Assembly (NCBI GenBank): GCA_963675135.1
Contig: OY776122.1
Coordinates: 13,872,881 to 13,936,880, forward strand
Reading direction: 5' to 3'
Source: Galeopsis tetrahit
Taxonomy: Eukaryota; Streptophyta; Magnoliopsida; Lamiales; Lamiaceae
DNA length: 64,000 bases
The notes below the pieces were generated by a model. That model was not told the DNA's origin. It did not search any database and was given only the letters and a program-made list of their open reading frames with translations. Each line of letters begins with the position of its first letter. The stretch's first letter is position 1. A program made the translations under genes and the position numbers. This document shows positions 33,256 through 45,680 of the stretch, piece by piece.

Positions 33256-33564
33256 TGTTTTACAAAATGGAATTCCATTGATAAAATTGAGTGAAAAAAT
33301 CGGAGTTCTTCAATGAACGAATGATTTACAAACTTGAAAAGAAAGGGCAATGAGACTTTGCTCTTATAAGCTAATGGTCCCTTATCCAACTAATAACTGA
33401 CTAATAACCAACTAATAACCTCTCTAATTAATTTAACAAACTAAGTACTGTAATTGACTGTAACAAAATACAAGGGTGAAGCTACCAATACAAAGGGTGT
33501 ATTGGATTAAAAACAGGGAGTGTTAATAACTAATCATGGAGTGTATTTATTAACCCTTTATACA
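33256..33564 (-). repeat. 5' LTR of Copia-2
   Basis: Plus-strand ends TGTTTTACAAAATGG and CCCTTTATACA, giving TG...CA on minus. See the 3' LTR for the match. Confidence 0.85.
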
Positions 33565-34655
33565 TATAAATTAAGAAAATTGATTAAATAATAGATATAG
33601 TACAAGTGATGTGAGTAAGAAAGAAAAAAAGATAGAGAAACTGTAAATATAAAGTGAAGTGTAAAAATAAAAAAATATTTATTAAAAATAATATGAAAAA
33701 CTTATAAAAGAACAAACTAAAATGAGATAATGAATTTCTTATTGTTCTTCAATGCGATGATTCAATTCATTTTTTGAATTGCGCCAACACCGAATTTAAT
33801 ATCCTTGCTATTGTTTTTGTCACTCTTTTCGCATTTTCTGCCTCTATTTTTTTCGTGTGTTACATGCAATCACTTGACTGAACCTTTTATTTTACTCTAC
33901 TATTTAAGGGGAGAATTATAAAGTTACTTTTTTTTAAAAAAATGAATCATACTTATCTGCACTCACTCAATTGTATAATACACTTAAATACAAGATTTGG
34001 CCAATCAAATTATTTCGTGTTCATAGAGATATTGACAAATCAACAACTTAATTTACCATAGGACAATTGTATTAATTAAAAAGTGCCTTCAAAATTAGCA
34101 ACTTTTTATCGAATGTTGGACTTTAACTTGTTTATTAATATAAATAATGTAATTAACCAAATATAATAATGGATCAGGAATATAAAACCTTGTCTCATAA
34201 ATGGCTTTAATTAAACATTTCTATTTTTATCATACTTAGAAATCTATTTTTATCATTTTGAGTGCAACACTCTATCTCTCTCTATTTTTTTTCTCAATCT
34301 CAACAATTGACTATACATTTAAAAATGTTATATTTTTTAATATTTATGTTGAAAGAAAATGAACAACTTTTAAAAGATAAGTGTGAGGATATTACAAGAA
34401 ACAGGTAAAAAGATAGAATATTGTGTTTATAAACACCTAAAACGCAGCGAACATGTTTCAAGCTTGTTTATTCATTTAACAAAAGGGTATGTTCCATACT
34501 TGTTTATCTACAACATAAAAACATCACATCTTTTATGTCACCGCTAGCACAGGTCTATCGGCGTTCATTTGCACAGCCCGCAAATCTGTCACCGCTTGCA
34601 CAAGTTTATGCCGTTTGTTCGCACAGATTCGAAGTTTTACAAGTGAAATGATGTT
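33565..34655. other. AT-rich intergenic region
   Basis: No gene. A short direct repeat of the phrase CACCGCTAGCACAGGTCTAT / CACCGCTTGCACAAGTTTAT lies near 34541 and 34592. Confidence 0.5.
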
Positions 34656-35262
34656 TAGGCGTGGACATTTGGTTGGTTCGATTTTGAGCTTTTTTCAACC
34701 CAACCGAAAGAACGGAAAATTTAAAAAATAAAACCAAACTGATTAAAAGTTTGGTTCGTTGGATTTAAACTGAAATTCTTGCATAAAATATTATTTTTCA
34801 ACAATTAAACATTTTTCAAAACTTTTTATACTAAAAGTTAAATACAAATTAGTACTATAATTTAAGAGTTCACGATCCAAACTAGTTTCTCAACTTTAAA
34901 ATTACAAACCATACAAATTCAAAAAAAAAATGGTTTGGTTGCATTTCCCACAATGAAATCAATTTTTAAGAGAGATGATATTTTTAGTGGGACAAGAAGA
35001 CAATAAATGTCAGAAAAATTGAGATTGAAAATTAATAAAGTATACTAACATTTTATTCCATATAATTTATTAATTAAATAAGTGTTTAAAAAAAATTATA
35101 TAAAGAAATTTGGTTTGGTTCGGTTCGATTCAATTTATTTGATTTTGTAAAATATAAATCGAAAATTTAAAAAATATTTCAACTAAACCGAACAATCGAA
35201 AAAATTGAAAATCGTCGGTTCAGTTCGGAAATTCGGGTTTTCCAGTTTTATATCCACCCCTA
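34656..35262. mobile_element. hAT-like MITE
   Basis: Left end TAGGCGTGGACATTTGG and inverted right end TAGGGGTGGATATAAAACTGG, with subterminal GGTTCGGTTCGATT and the inverse AACCGAAC-type repeats. Size about 607 bp, no coding. I could not find a matching 8-bp flank duplication. Confidence 0.5.
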
Positions 35263-37552
35263 GTTGCGTCATCGTTCCACCAATCCATTTCCGCAAATTC
35301 GTTTTCGAGTGTAGGAAGTTTTTTAGAAAAAATAGGTGGGATCAACTAGTATTAGATCATTTCTAACTGTGTCACAGTGACAAATCAAGTGAGTCATTTG
35401 TTGATCTCGTTTTATTGATTATGTTAGTTGTTTTTAGTGCTTTAATTTATTTTATTCGGTTTCTTGTTGTTTTTGCCACGACTTGTGTGGTCTCTATTCC
35501 CTATAATGAAGCTTTTGTTTTTGGAGTGGGTTTTTTTTTTTTTATCTTTATTTTTTTAAAAATGAAAACACCTTAGTTTTAGATTATCTTGCATGTATTT
35601 AGAATGAGACGTAACTTTGGACAAAGGGTGCACTCATATTTCCATTTTCTCACGATTGGAGAGGGCAACAATAATATATTGATCCGACTAGAATTGAAAG
35701 TCTTGAATTTAGAATTGTACTCTTCCATTCACAATAAATAATCTCATTCATATTGGGCACATGTTTTTAAAAATATATATATTTTATGTAAAAGTAGATA
35801 CAATATAAAATCAATAAATGATATAATTGGACTTTCAATTTTTTTTCTAATAAAGTATGTGGATCATTCAATGAAATTTGATGTAATATGTGGTGTTTTA
35901 AATTGTATAAATTAAGTGTTGTGTAGAAGTGTATTTTTTTTAAAAAAGTATATAAGACTAAATTTTGTGTACAAATAAAATATAAATTTTTATGTAATAA
36001 TGTTGTAAAACCTAAAAAAATTGCATTTCACTATGATATTTTGACAACTCAAGTATTACTGTATTAGCATAACTTGGGAAATTGCAAATTTGTTAGGAGT
36101 AATTTTTTTTTTTAGGAGTATTTTTTTTTTTTAGGAGTATTTTTTTTTTTAGGAGTATTATTGTTTGCTTATTTGTTTGGCTGTTTTAGACTTTTAAGTA
36201 GTTTTGTTTTATTGCAATATGTCTTTTCCCTTTGCTTCGTCAGCGTCCATAGTATTAGTATAGAGTAGTAGGTGTGTTGATTGGGCGGTGGGCAGCATGG
36301 TGTAATCAATGTTGCTCCTTTGTAATATCTTTTACATTTTTCATTTTGAAATGTTTCAAAATACATTTTACATTTTTAAAATGAAAAAATGTAAAATGAA
36401 AAATATTTTATAAAGTTTATTCTTACAATATTTACAATTTTACATAAAATATCATTATTTTTAAGTTCACGCATGCACAAATCAATTTATTTATTTACTT
36501 TATATATAAAAATTTATAAAATTATCTCTAAAAACTTAACTCATTATTATAATTTTTTTAAAAAATTAGTCCACCTGTACATGGAAGATATTTCGGAATG
36601 GAGGAAGTATTACATTTAGAGGCACACTTGATAAAATGCTAAGAAATTGTACGAGTATAAAAATAGAAAGAGGGTGGAATCTTACTTATACCTATTTGCA
36701 AATTGGTTAGATGATGTGAAATTCTTATTCACAACCTATGTAAAACTTTGATTCTCATCCACTACCTCTAAAATTTTACAAACAAGCACCTTTTAATATT
36801 TTTTGCCCTCCTACTTCATTATTAATTTTCTCACACTCTTCTCCCTAAAAAAATTTAAGTTAACTTCAACACAACCACCATCATCACCTATACCTAGTCT
36901 TCCTCCTTCCAGTTTCATACTTATTTCTAATTCTCTCTGTTTGAAGAAAATCTTCATTTTAAAAACACCACCATCGACCGCCACCACCAGTTGTTGCCAC
37001 CGCCGCCTATGCCCTTGTAACTATAGTTTCTTATTTGGTGTTGTAGTTCGGGTCAACGTTTCGATCTTTTAAAAATATGTTGTTCTTATGGTGGCCGATT
37101 GATAGACCAATCTGTTGGCCCATTTTTCAGTTTTGTTTTTTTTATGTCTTATATAGTTTTGTTTCAACTCTTTTATTATTTAGTTTATTTTAGCTATTTT
37201 GGTGTTTATGTTAATTTTACGTCTTCTTGCACCCTCTTCTTAGTGAGACTTTTTACGTTTGGTGCAGTTTTGTTTTCTCTGTTTAATGTTTTTTTGTCGA
37301 TTTTTACTAATTTTCTTGACACGAAAATACCTTTATATGGAATATTGTCTTTTTTTAAGAATAAATGTTTGGTTTGTATGTGTGGGTAAATGTGCACTTA
37401 TCTCACCTTCCTCACGATTAGAATGAGGTAACATTTTTTTATTTGATCTAACGTTTGTTGAAGAACTTATACATCTTTATCTATTCATCAGGTAAATTTT
37501 TGCCCTCCATACACGATTTGGGTATGAAGTTTAACATAGGTATTGAATAACT
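35263..37552. other. AT/T-rich intergenic region
   Basis: About 2.3 kb without a convincing gene. Includes four AGGAGTATTTTTTTTTT repeats at about 36094-36158 and a T-rich zone at 37090-37380 whose open frames are low-complexity hydrophobic and probably non-coding. Confidence 0.5.
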
Positions 37553-38878
37553 TGTTGGAATTTTTGAGCACCCAACAATGGCTTTACAAAATTGACAGAA
37601 ATAAATAATAAAATTATAAATACAATTAAATTAATATTTACACAAAGTCTTCGATTTTCCTCTTTTAGCAGCTTCCCAAATAGGCAGGTTCTCGAAATCA
37701 GCAGCAACGACCCCATCTCACAAACAGTAGGAACAAAGTTAAAGTCGAGTCAAGGAAACCCTTTTCCCGCAAAATGAATACGTCCCGACTAGTGCTCACG
37801 GTTTGACGTAACGTTTTAAAAGGTAAAACGATTTTCGCCTCTATACGAGCAGCACCACAACGTATAGAGTTCCAACGAACTAAATCGACACGAAAACTAG
37901 ATTGCACTCTATATGCTCAATGCAAATATGTATGATGTTATGATTTTTTCTATGAAATCAAGTGTCGTGTCTCTTTTTGTGAGTATGCAAGTGTGTTTGT
38001 GTTTTGTTTGCAAGTGTGTATGTGTTGAGTGTTTTTCAACATAAAACATGTACCCTATTTATAGGCATGTTCCAAACATGTGAGGGGTCTCCACATTTAT
38101 TATGGTATTCATGCTATTTGTAACGCCCTGCGGTTACAAGGTTTAATTATGACATTCATGGTTTTGTAACTCCTCTGCGGTTACAAATTTATTACTGAAA
38201 CGTCTACGAACCTGGACAACCAAACGTCCAAGTTCATCACAATTTGTAACGTCCATGTACCAAGACATCCTCAACGTCCAAATTCGTCATAGTTCAAATT
38301 CAACTTTTAAATTTATTTGGGTTAACCCAATTTCAAATTGGGTTTCAACTTTCTAGAAACTTGATTTGTATGAGCCAAACCCAAATATTCAAGTTCCAAA
38401 ATTATAGATGGGTCTGAAAGCCCAAATTTAAAATCCACGAGTCACGAGCCCAAGACTAGGTTCAAGCTCAACCGGACGAGCACACGCGTGCATCCATATA
38501 GACTATTGGATTGCTCCTTAGTCAATATTATTTGAACCATTGTAACACCCTTCTATTTATAAGGAGTAATTAGCCCCATTAAACTTTCAAAGTTTCAATG
38601 TGGGACAATTATCATGTTGTAACACTTTATCCCATAAAGTGTATTATTTGACGTTTCAACTTCTTGAATTAATTTCCCACTCACCGAAATTCGATTTTGA
38701 GATTTTAAATACACTACGATCATCTACTCCGAGAGTAGAACGATTTTATGCCATTTAATTTCCTTGAAATTACATTTATAGCCCTCAATAAATTGGTCAA
38801 AGACGAGTGTTCTCCACTCTCATTTTAAAATCAATTAATTAATTAAAATTAATCAATTTCTAACCAATTTCTCCAACA
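37553..38878 (-). mobile_element. Solo LTR (1326 bp) with target-site duplication
   Basis: Begins TGTTGGAATTTTTGAGCACC and ends CCAATTTCTCCAACA, flanked by the perfect 5-bp duplication TAACT (37548-37552 and 38879-38883). It matches both LTRs of the element at 40309-44151. No internal sequence follows, so it is a solo LTR left by recombination between the two LTRs of one insertion. Orientation is taken from the related element. Confidence 0.88.
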
Positions 38879-39499
38879 TAACTACCATTCATTATGCATA
38901 ATAGAACCTTTAAAAATCGTAAAAACTTTGGTACAAGTTTGTACCATAGTTGGATCTTCCAAATTTGAGATTCTCGCGAGACACTCCCATAGTTAAAAGT
39001 AGGTTGAGAATCCATACTTCCATTAGGTCACTGTTTTCTTTATTTAAATAAATAAAATTTATACTCTATATATATATATATAGACGCCGAATTTGAAAAT
39101 AAAATAGCGTGGACCATGCACACTAATTAAACACAAGAGACGGACTCATTAATAATAAAATGTAATTCTATTGTTTTGGCCCTTAAAAGTAGAACCTAAA
39201 AACTATAGAATTAAATTTTGTTATATAATGAGGGTGATATACTATGGCCATGGGTGAGGGTTCTAGTGTCCCAAATGGAATTTTCTATATCAGTCGTGCG
39301 TACAAAAGGTTGATGTCGTTTCAAGGAGGGACTAGGGAGAAATGTATCTGATACGGAACGGAGGGGCTATACACCATTTTGTGGAAGAATTACGCGCTAT
39401 GCAAGCCATAGTACACGGTGTGTCTCTAAAAATAGAGGTATGCAGCTAGCTCTCAACAAAAGAATTGAAATGCAAATTTTATGGAAATGAGGAGGAAGG
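38879..39499. other. Intergenic spacer
   Basis: No gene. Contains a short (TA)n run near 39068. TACACGGTGTGTCTC (39412) resembles the terminal repeat of the element to the right. Confidence 0.45.
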
Positions 39500-40280
39500 G
39501 TGTGTCTCTTGTGCACTCAAGTACACGGTGTATTTGAGAGGACTTTGACTGATCAACTGTTGACCGTTGATCGGTCAACGGTCAAACTTTAATTTTTTTT
39601 TCGATTTTTTCGATTTTTTTTTACAAAAAATTTACATTTTTTAATAATATTTTCACCTATATTAACATACTTTTTTCAGTTATAATATCATACACTTTTT
39701 AGTTATAATAACATATACTTTTCATTAATATATAACTTATACTTTTCATTAATAGTGCATACACTTTTCACTTATAATATCATACACTTTTTATTAATAT
39801 ATCATACTTTTCATTAATAGTGCATACACTTTTCAGTTATAATAACATACATTTTTCATTAATAGATCATACACTTTTCAGTTATAATAACATACATTTT
39901 TCATTAATATATAACTTACACTTTTCATTAATAGATCATACACTTTTCAGTTATAATAACATACAATTTTCATTAATATAATATACAATTTTCAGTTATA
40001 ATAACATACATTTTTCAGTTATAATAACATACACTTTTCAGTTATAATAACATACATTTTTTATTAAAAACAATGTTACACTTTTCAATATAGTAACATA
40101 CACTTTTCATTAAAAAATAAAGATTCACTTTTCAATATACTAACATACACTTTTTAAAAAAAAAAATCGAAAAAGAAAAACCGAAAAAAAATCAAAATCA
40201 AAATTTGACCGCTCAACAATCAACCAGTCAAAGTCCACTCAAGTACACCGTATACTTGAGTTCACATGAGACTTTGACGA
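39500..40280. mobile_element. Small inverted-repeat element filled with a minisatellite
   Basis: Left end TGTCTCTTGTGCACTCAAGT with GTACACGGTGTATTTGAG and GGACTTTGACTGATCAACTG, and the right end reads the same inverted (AGTCTCATGTGAACTCAAGT, GTGTACTTGAGTGGACTTTG). Arms are about 100 bp. The interior is the repeat listed below. No transposase; probably a Mutator-like or foldback derivative. Confidence 0.68.
39645..40150. repeat. Minisatellite, CATACACTTTTCAGTTATAA units
   Basis: Roughly 16-20 units of 18-36 bp combining TTCAGTTATAATAACATACA and TTTTCATTAATA in varying order. Strictly AT-rich, non-coding. Confidence 0.88.
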
Positions 40281-40308
40281 GGTAGAAAGCAACAAACATC
40301 ATTATAAT

Positions 40309-41574
40309 TGTTGGAATTTTTTAGCACCCAACAATGGCTTTACAAAATTGACAGAAATAAATAATAAAACTGTAAATACAATTAAATTAATATTTACACA
40401 GAGAGTCTTCGATTTTCCTCTTTTAGCATCTTTTCTCCTTTAACAGCTTTCCAAAACGAGTCGGTTCTTGAAATCAGCAGCAACGACCCCATCTCACGAA
40501 CAATAGAGACAAAGTTAAAGTCGAGTCAAGGAAACCCTTATCCTGCAAAACGAATACGTCCTGACTAGTGCTCACGGTTTGACGTAACGTTTTAAAAGGT
40601 AAAACGACTTTCGCCTCTATACGAGTAGCACCACAACGTATAGAGTTCCAAGACGAACTGAACCGACATGAAAACTGGACTACACTCTATATGCTTAATG
40701 CATAATGTATGATGCTATGATTTTTCTAGAAAATCTCAAGTGTTGTGTCTGTTTGTGAGTGTGCAAGAGTGTTTTACAACATGAAACATGCACCCTATTT
40801 ATAGACATGTTTCAATATGTGAGGGGTCTCCACATTTATTATACCATTCATGCTATTTGTAACGCCCTGCGGTTACAAGGTTTAATTATGACATTCATGG
40901 TTTTGTAATTCTTTTGCGGTTACAAATTCATTATTGAAACGTCTATGAACCTGTACACCCCCGAACGTCCAAGTTCATCACAATTTGTAACGTCAATGTA
41001 CCTAAACATCCTCAACGTCCAAATTCGTCATAGTTCAAATTCACCTTTTAAATTTATTTGGGTTAACCCAATTTCGAATTGAGTTTCAACTTTCTGGAAA
41101 CTTGATTTTATGAGTCAAGCACAAATATTCAAGTTCCAAAATTATAGATGGGTCTGAAAGCCCAAATTTAAAACCATGAGTCACGAGCCCAAGACTAGGC
41201 CCAAGCTCAACCGGACGAGCACACACGTGCATCCGTATAGACTATTGGATTGCTCCTTAGTCATTATTATTTGAACCATTGTAACATCCTCCTATTTATA
41301 AGGATTAATTAGCCCCATTAAACTTTCAAAGTTTCAATGGGGGACAATTAGCATGATATAACACTTTATCCCATAAAGTGTATTATTTGACGTTTTAACT
41401 TCGTGAATTAATTTCTCACTCACCGAAAATCTACTCCGAGAGTAGAACGATTTTATGCCATTTAATTTCCTTGAAATTACATTTATAGCCCTCAATAAAT
41501 TGGTCAAAGACGAGTGTTCTCCACTCTCATTTTAAAATCAATCAATTAATTAAAATTAATCAATTTCTCCAACA
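40309..41574 (-). repeat. 3' LTR of the two-LTR element
   Basis: TGTTGGAATTTTTTAGCACC to TTTCTCCAACA. Compared with the solo LTR it lacks a segment before ATCTACTCCGAGAGTAGAAC (near 41430). Confidence 0.85.
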
Positions 41575-41586
41575 ATCCCCCACATG

Positions 41587-42899
41587 AGTGAAAATTACAC
41601 CTATAATTATGCAGACTCGCAATCTAGTTCTCAAGAGACACTATTGCATCCGGATAGGTAGCTTGTGACTTTGAACCTTCCGTAGTCAAACACTATCGAG
41701 TACACCAGTGGCTTAGTGGACACAATGCCTTGAACTATTCCTCCTTGGTGTGTACCGAGACAATAGTGTAGACACAATAAAGCCTTAATGTCTTTTCGTT
41801 CTCACGTTTTTGTCCGTTTTGGCCATAGACATCCTTTAATTTAATAAGTGTTAGTCGAAGCGGCCCTCACTTCTCACTTATATAGGTGATCTCCTTTAGA
41901 GTATCCCGTCGTACTCAACCTCCTCGAGTCATTAGGAATCATTAAAAGTCAAAGACTTAACCTTTACCACAATCTTACGGGTTTCGACACTTGGTGTTGT
42001 GCTCTTAAAGGAATAGTCGGGAATACCAAGTGTTTCCAACAAACATTCACCGCTTAGTTTTTCCATTGAACCAAGATCTTGGGATCTCCAGTCAACATGG
42101 TTGAATTACCACTGTTTACGTTTTTATTTGGGGTTTTTTGGACTCATTCCTTCTAGCACATTTGTCTGATCTCGATTTTAAGCCTTTTGTAGCAGATCTG
42201 CTTGAGACCAAACATTTTAAATACCCCCACATTTTGAGGTATTTACAAACCCACCTCTAATTGCACAAACTTCAAATCACATACGTCTATGTGACTTAAG
42301 TGTAGAGGTCTAATGTTCATTTCAAAATTAAATGACAATGTTTGTCAATTTTTAAACTTCCACACATATCATATACCCTTTAGGTTTATTGATATTTGGA
42401 ATATTAATAAATTATAATTTATTAATATTTTTATAGCTTTAGATTTACAAAAATCTCAAACGCTAAAGAGGAACATTTAATTACATAAATAACCGTAAAT
42501 GTAATTTTATTCATATGCTATTATTATTATAGCATTTGACAATTCTTATATTGTATTCTTCAATCTGGAGTTTCACAATCAAGTCTTAAAGACTCATACC
42601 ACGAACTTCTTAGTTATGGTATCTAAGATTCTGTACTTTCTTTTCAAATTGTCTCACAACTTTTAGAAGTACAAACCGAGCAATAGACTTATATAGTGCG
42701 TCAACTAGCCCTTCTATGACATAGTTACGACTCACAAAGTCACAACGACCCATTGGTCGTAGACAACGTGTTTAGCATTATCCGTGTCGTTTTCATCGAC
42801 CACGGGTGGATCCTCCTAGAGGAACCTTGCTAATTATAACGTTGTTATCGTTATCTCCGTCGTTAGCCATTGCTACGAGTACATTATTCGTTTTGCGAT
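41587..42899 (-). pseudogene. Interior of the two-LTR element with gag remnant
   Basis: The minus strand has an ATG at 42870 beginning MANDGDNDNNVIISKVPLGG, near the 5' end as expected for gag. Downstream a segment NYVIEGLVDALY (about 42725-42690) resembles copia UBN2 gag, but frames are broken by stops and indels. The remainder is AT-rich without protease, integrase or RT. The bases beside the 5' LTR do not match the usual Met primer site. Confidence 0.5.
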
Positions 42900-44151
42900 T
42901 ATTGGAATTTTTGAGCACCCAACAATGGCTAAATAATAAAACTGTAAATACAATTAAATTAATATTTACACAGAGAGTCTTCGATTTTCCTCTTTTAGCA
43001 TCTTTTCACCTTTAGCAGCTTTCCAAAACGAGCAGGTTCTTTAAATCAGCAGCAACGACCCCATCTCACGAACAATAGGGACAAAGTTAAAGTCGAGTCA
43101 AGGAAACCTTTTTCCCGCAAAACGAATACGTCCCGGCTAGTGCTCACGGTTTGACGTAACGTTTTAAAAGGTAAAATGACTTTCGCCTCTATACGAGTAG
43201 CACCACAACGTATAGAGTTCCAACGAAGTGAATCGACACGAAAACTGGACTACACTCTATATGCTTGATGCAGAATGTATGATGCTATGATTTTTCTAGA
43301 AAATCTCAAGTGTTGTGTCTGTTTGTGAGTGTGCAAGAGTGTTTTGCAACATGAAACATGCACCCTATTTATAGGCATGTTCCAACATGTGAGGGGTCTC
43401 CACATTTATTATGGCATTCATGATATTTGTAACGTCTTGTAGTTACAAGATTTAATTACAATCTAAGATTTAATTACAAGATTTAATTATAACATTCATG
43501 GTTTTGTAACTCCTTTGCGGTTACAAATTAATTACTGAAACGTCTATGAACCTGGACACCCGAACGTCCAAGTTCATCACAATTTGTAACGTCAATGTAC
43601 CTGGACATCCTCAACGTCCAAATTCATCATAGTTCAAATTCAACCTTTTAATTTATTTGGGTTAACCCAATTTCGAATTGAGTTTCAACTTTCTGGAAAC
43701 TTGATTTGTATGAGCCAAGCACAAATATTCAAGTTCTAAAATTATAGAACAAGAACGCACGTGCATCCGTATAGACTATTGGATTGCTCCTTAGTCATTA
43801 TTATTTGAACCATTGTAACATCCTCCTATTTATAAGGATTAATTAGCCCCATTAAACTTTCAAAGTTTCAATGTGGGACAATTAGCATGATATAACATTT
43901 TATCCCATAAAGTGTATTATTTGACGTTTTAACTTCGTGAATTAATTTCTCACTCACCGAAATTCGGTTTTGAGATTTTAAATACACTACGAACATCTAC
44001 TTCGAGAGTAAAACGATTTTATGCCATTTAATTTCCTTGAAATTACATTTATAGCCCTCAATAAATTGGTCAAAGACGAGTGTTCTCCACTCTCATTTTA
44101 AAATCAATTAATTAATTAAAATTAATCAATTTCTAACCAATTTCTCCAACA
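42900..44151 (-). repeat. 5' LTR of the two-LTR element
   Basis: Begins TATTGGAATTTTTGAGCACC (TG changed to TA) and ends TTTCTCCAACA. It has an extra short repeat of AAGATTTAATTA around 43447-43486 and lacks the CAAAATTG segment near its left end. Confidence 0.85.
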
Positions 44152-44159
44152 ATAGTTGG

Positions 44160-44363
44160 GTGGAATCAAACATTATATCTCCAAATTTGGTCCAATTATG
44201 TTATGAAAAATTAAGGATCAATATTGCGGCTAGTCTATGGATGGGAGTCGTATGGGAAATATGGAGAGTGAGAAACACAAGACAATTGTCTGGAGAGGAA
44301 CCAAATTTAAAGAGATTGATTGAGAGTATCAAACTCGAACTTATGGGCAATTGCAAGAGCTAG
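44160..44363 (+). pseudogene. Possible LINE C-terminal (zf-RVT) fragment
   Basis: A 67-codon frame with AASLWMGVVWEIWRVRNTR then EEPNLKRLIESIKLELM. The xxxWxIWxxRN pattern followed by a helical lysine/leucine stretch is typical of the zf-RVT tail of plant LINE polyproteins. No RT or other LINE part is nearby, so it is a fragment at best. Confidence 0.4.
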
Positions 44364-44599
44364 AAAAGTTAATGAAAATGCATTTGTTTCGGCATCAATG
44401 TTCAATGTATAGTCCTTATGTGTAAGGTCGCATCTGATTTATATCTTAATTATTACTTATCTTGTGCGAATTGGACTCCATATTAACGATTTGAAGTGTG
44501 TCATTATCTTTTCTTGATTTTTATTTTCTTTTTTTCAGAGGGTTTAAAATTTTGGTGCATGCATGGGCTATTCTTGGGTGAAACCGCATAACGGGTCTC

Positions 44600-44750
44600 C
44601 CTTAACCTTCCTAATAAAAAAAGTGATAATGTTTGAGCAAAATGTGATAGTATTTAAGTAAAAAGTGAACCCTTAACTTTCTTAATAAAAAAATTGATAA
44701 TGTTTGAGCAAAAAGTGATACTCCGTATTTAAGTAAAAAGTGATCGTCAT
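44600..44750. repeat. Tandem repeat of GTGATAATGTTTGAGCAAAA
   Basis: The unit CTTCCTAATAAAAAAAGTGATAATG, GAGCAAAATGTGATAGTATT occurs twice about 72 bp apart. Non-coding. Confidence 0.65.
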
Positions 44751-45060
44751 TTTTGTTAAGAATATTATCACTTTTTTTACCAATCAAAATCTGAAAAAAT
44801 ATATGGATTATTCTATCAATTTTTTTGAAATATGAGTTAAAAGGGATCAGTCTCAAAGAAAAAGATTTGTGAGACGATCTCACACAAGTTTTTGCCTTGA
44901 TGCATTTAAGAGGAATGTGATGCTATTTTTCTACTGTCATCAGGAGATTTGTTGTGTATTCAGCTTTGTATGTTGGTTAGTTAGAGCTCGTGGAAAGAAT
45001 TTTACTGTCTAGTACAGTTAACTTAAAAATTAGTTCTGGAATATGTAAATCAAATTCGTG

Positions 45061-45178
45061 CTCAAGACTATATTGAATTTGTTCCATAGCGGAGAGACCA
45101 CTGATTGTGAAGAAGGGTGCTCAAGACTATATTGAATTTGTTTCATAGCGGAGAGACCACTGATTGTGAAGGGGGTAA
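45061..45178. repeat. 59-bp tandem duplication
   Basis: CTCAAGACTATATTGAATTT followed by CATAGCGGAGAGACCACTGA is repeated at 45061 and 45120 with one substitution. Confidence 0.9.
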
Positions 45179-45309
45179 TTTCAGAAATGGCCTAGTCAAA
45201 CTATTACTTATCAAAAATGGTCTTACCCCTTACTTATATAAAATATACAAAAATGGTCTTCTTTTATTTAATTGATTAAAAAAGAGAAAAAAGAAAAAGA
45301 AATAACCAT

Positions 45310-45680
45310 ACAAAACAATCTTAAACAACCATAAACATCCACATTAAAGAACTCTAAACAACCACATTAAACAATCATAAACAATTACATTAAACAACCC
45401 TAAACAACTCTATTAAACAACCCTAAACAACCCTAAACAACATCGAACAAGCCCAATAAACAACCCTAAACAACTCTAAACAACTCCAAACAAGACCAGT
45501 AAACAACCTCAAACAAGTCCAGTAAACAACCCTAAACAACCCTAAACAATTTTAAACAACTTTAAACAACCCTAAACAACCTCAAACAAGTCCAGTAAAC
45601 AACCCTAAACAACCCTAAACAAGCCCAGTACACAACCTTAAACAACCCTACACAACACTAAACAACCCTAAACAACCAGA
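45310..45680. repeat. AAACAACCCT repeat with telomere-like heptamers
   Basis: Units of 10-11 bp, mostly CCCTAAACAA, broken by variants such as CAAGTCCAGTAAACAA. Many contain CCCTAAA, the plant telomere heptamer, but the 10-11 bp period shows it is not a true telomere array. Confidence 0.85.

Larger units (their letters stand above)
28498..33564 (-). mobile_element. Copia-2: degenerate Ty1/copia element with short LTRs
   Basis: Two LTRs of 321 and 309 bp, an initiator-Met type primer site start (CTGATACCA, 33244-33252) beside the right LTR, a polypurine tract beside the left LTR, and copia-order gag, protease, integrase, RT and RNase H on minus, all in broken frames. By eye the LTRs differ by about 13 substitutions in roughly 290 aligned bases plus three indels, so this is an older insertion than SIRE-C. 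No clear 5-bp target duplication remains. Confidence 0.88.
40309..44151 (-). mobile_element. Two-LTR non-coding copia-derived element
   Basis: LTRs at 40309-41574 and 42900-44151 flank a 1.33 kb interior. A minus-strand polypurine tract (CATGTGGGGGAT, 41586-41575) adjoins the left LTR, so the left LTR is the 3' one. Flanking bases are ATAAT (40304-40308) and ATAGT (44152-44156), a target duplication with one mismatch. The interior has no intact frame, so the element is non-autonomous. Confidence 0.82.

Noticed and set aside
36803..37389. Two small plus-strand frames (36803-37072 and 37099-37389)
   Set aside because: Low-complexity Ser/Pro and Phe/Leu-rich translations of T-rich DNA; no family resemblance.
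39645..40150. CRISPR-like repeat array
   Set aside because: Units are contiguous, variable and AT-rich with no unique spacers, and the DNA is from a plant.
45310..45680. True telomeric array
   Set aside because: Period is 10-11 bp rather than 7 and units vary; only telomere-like.
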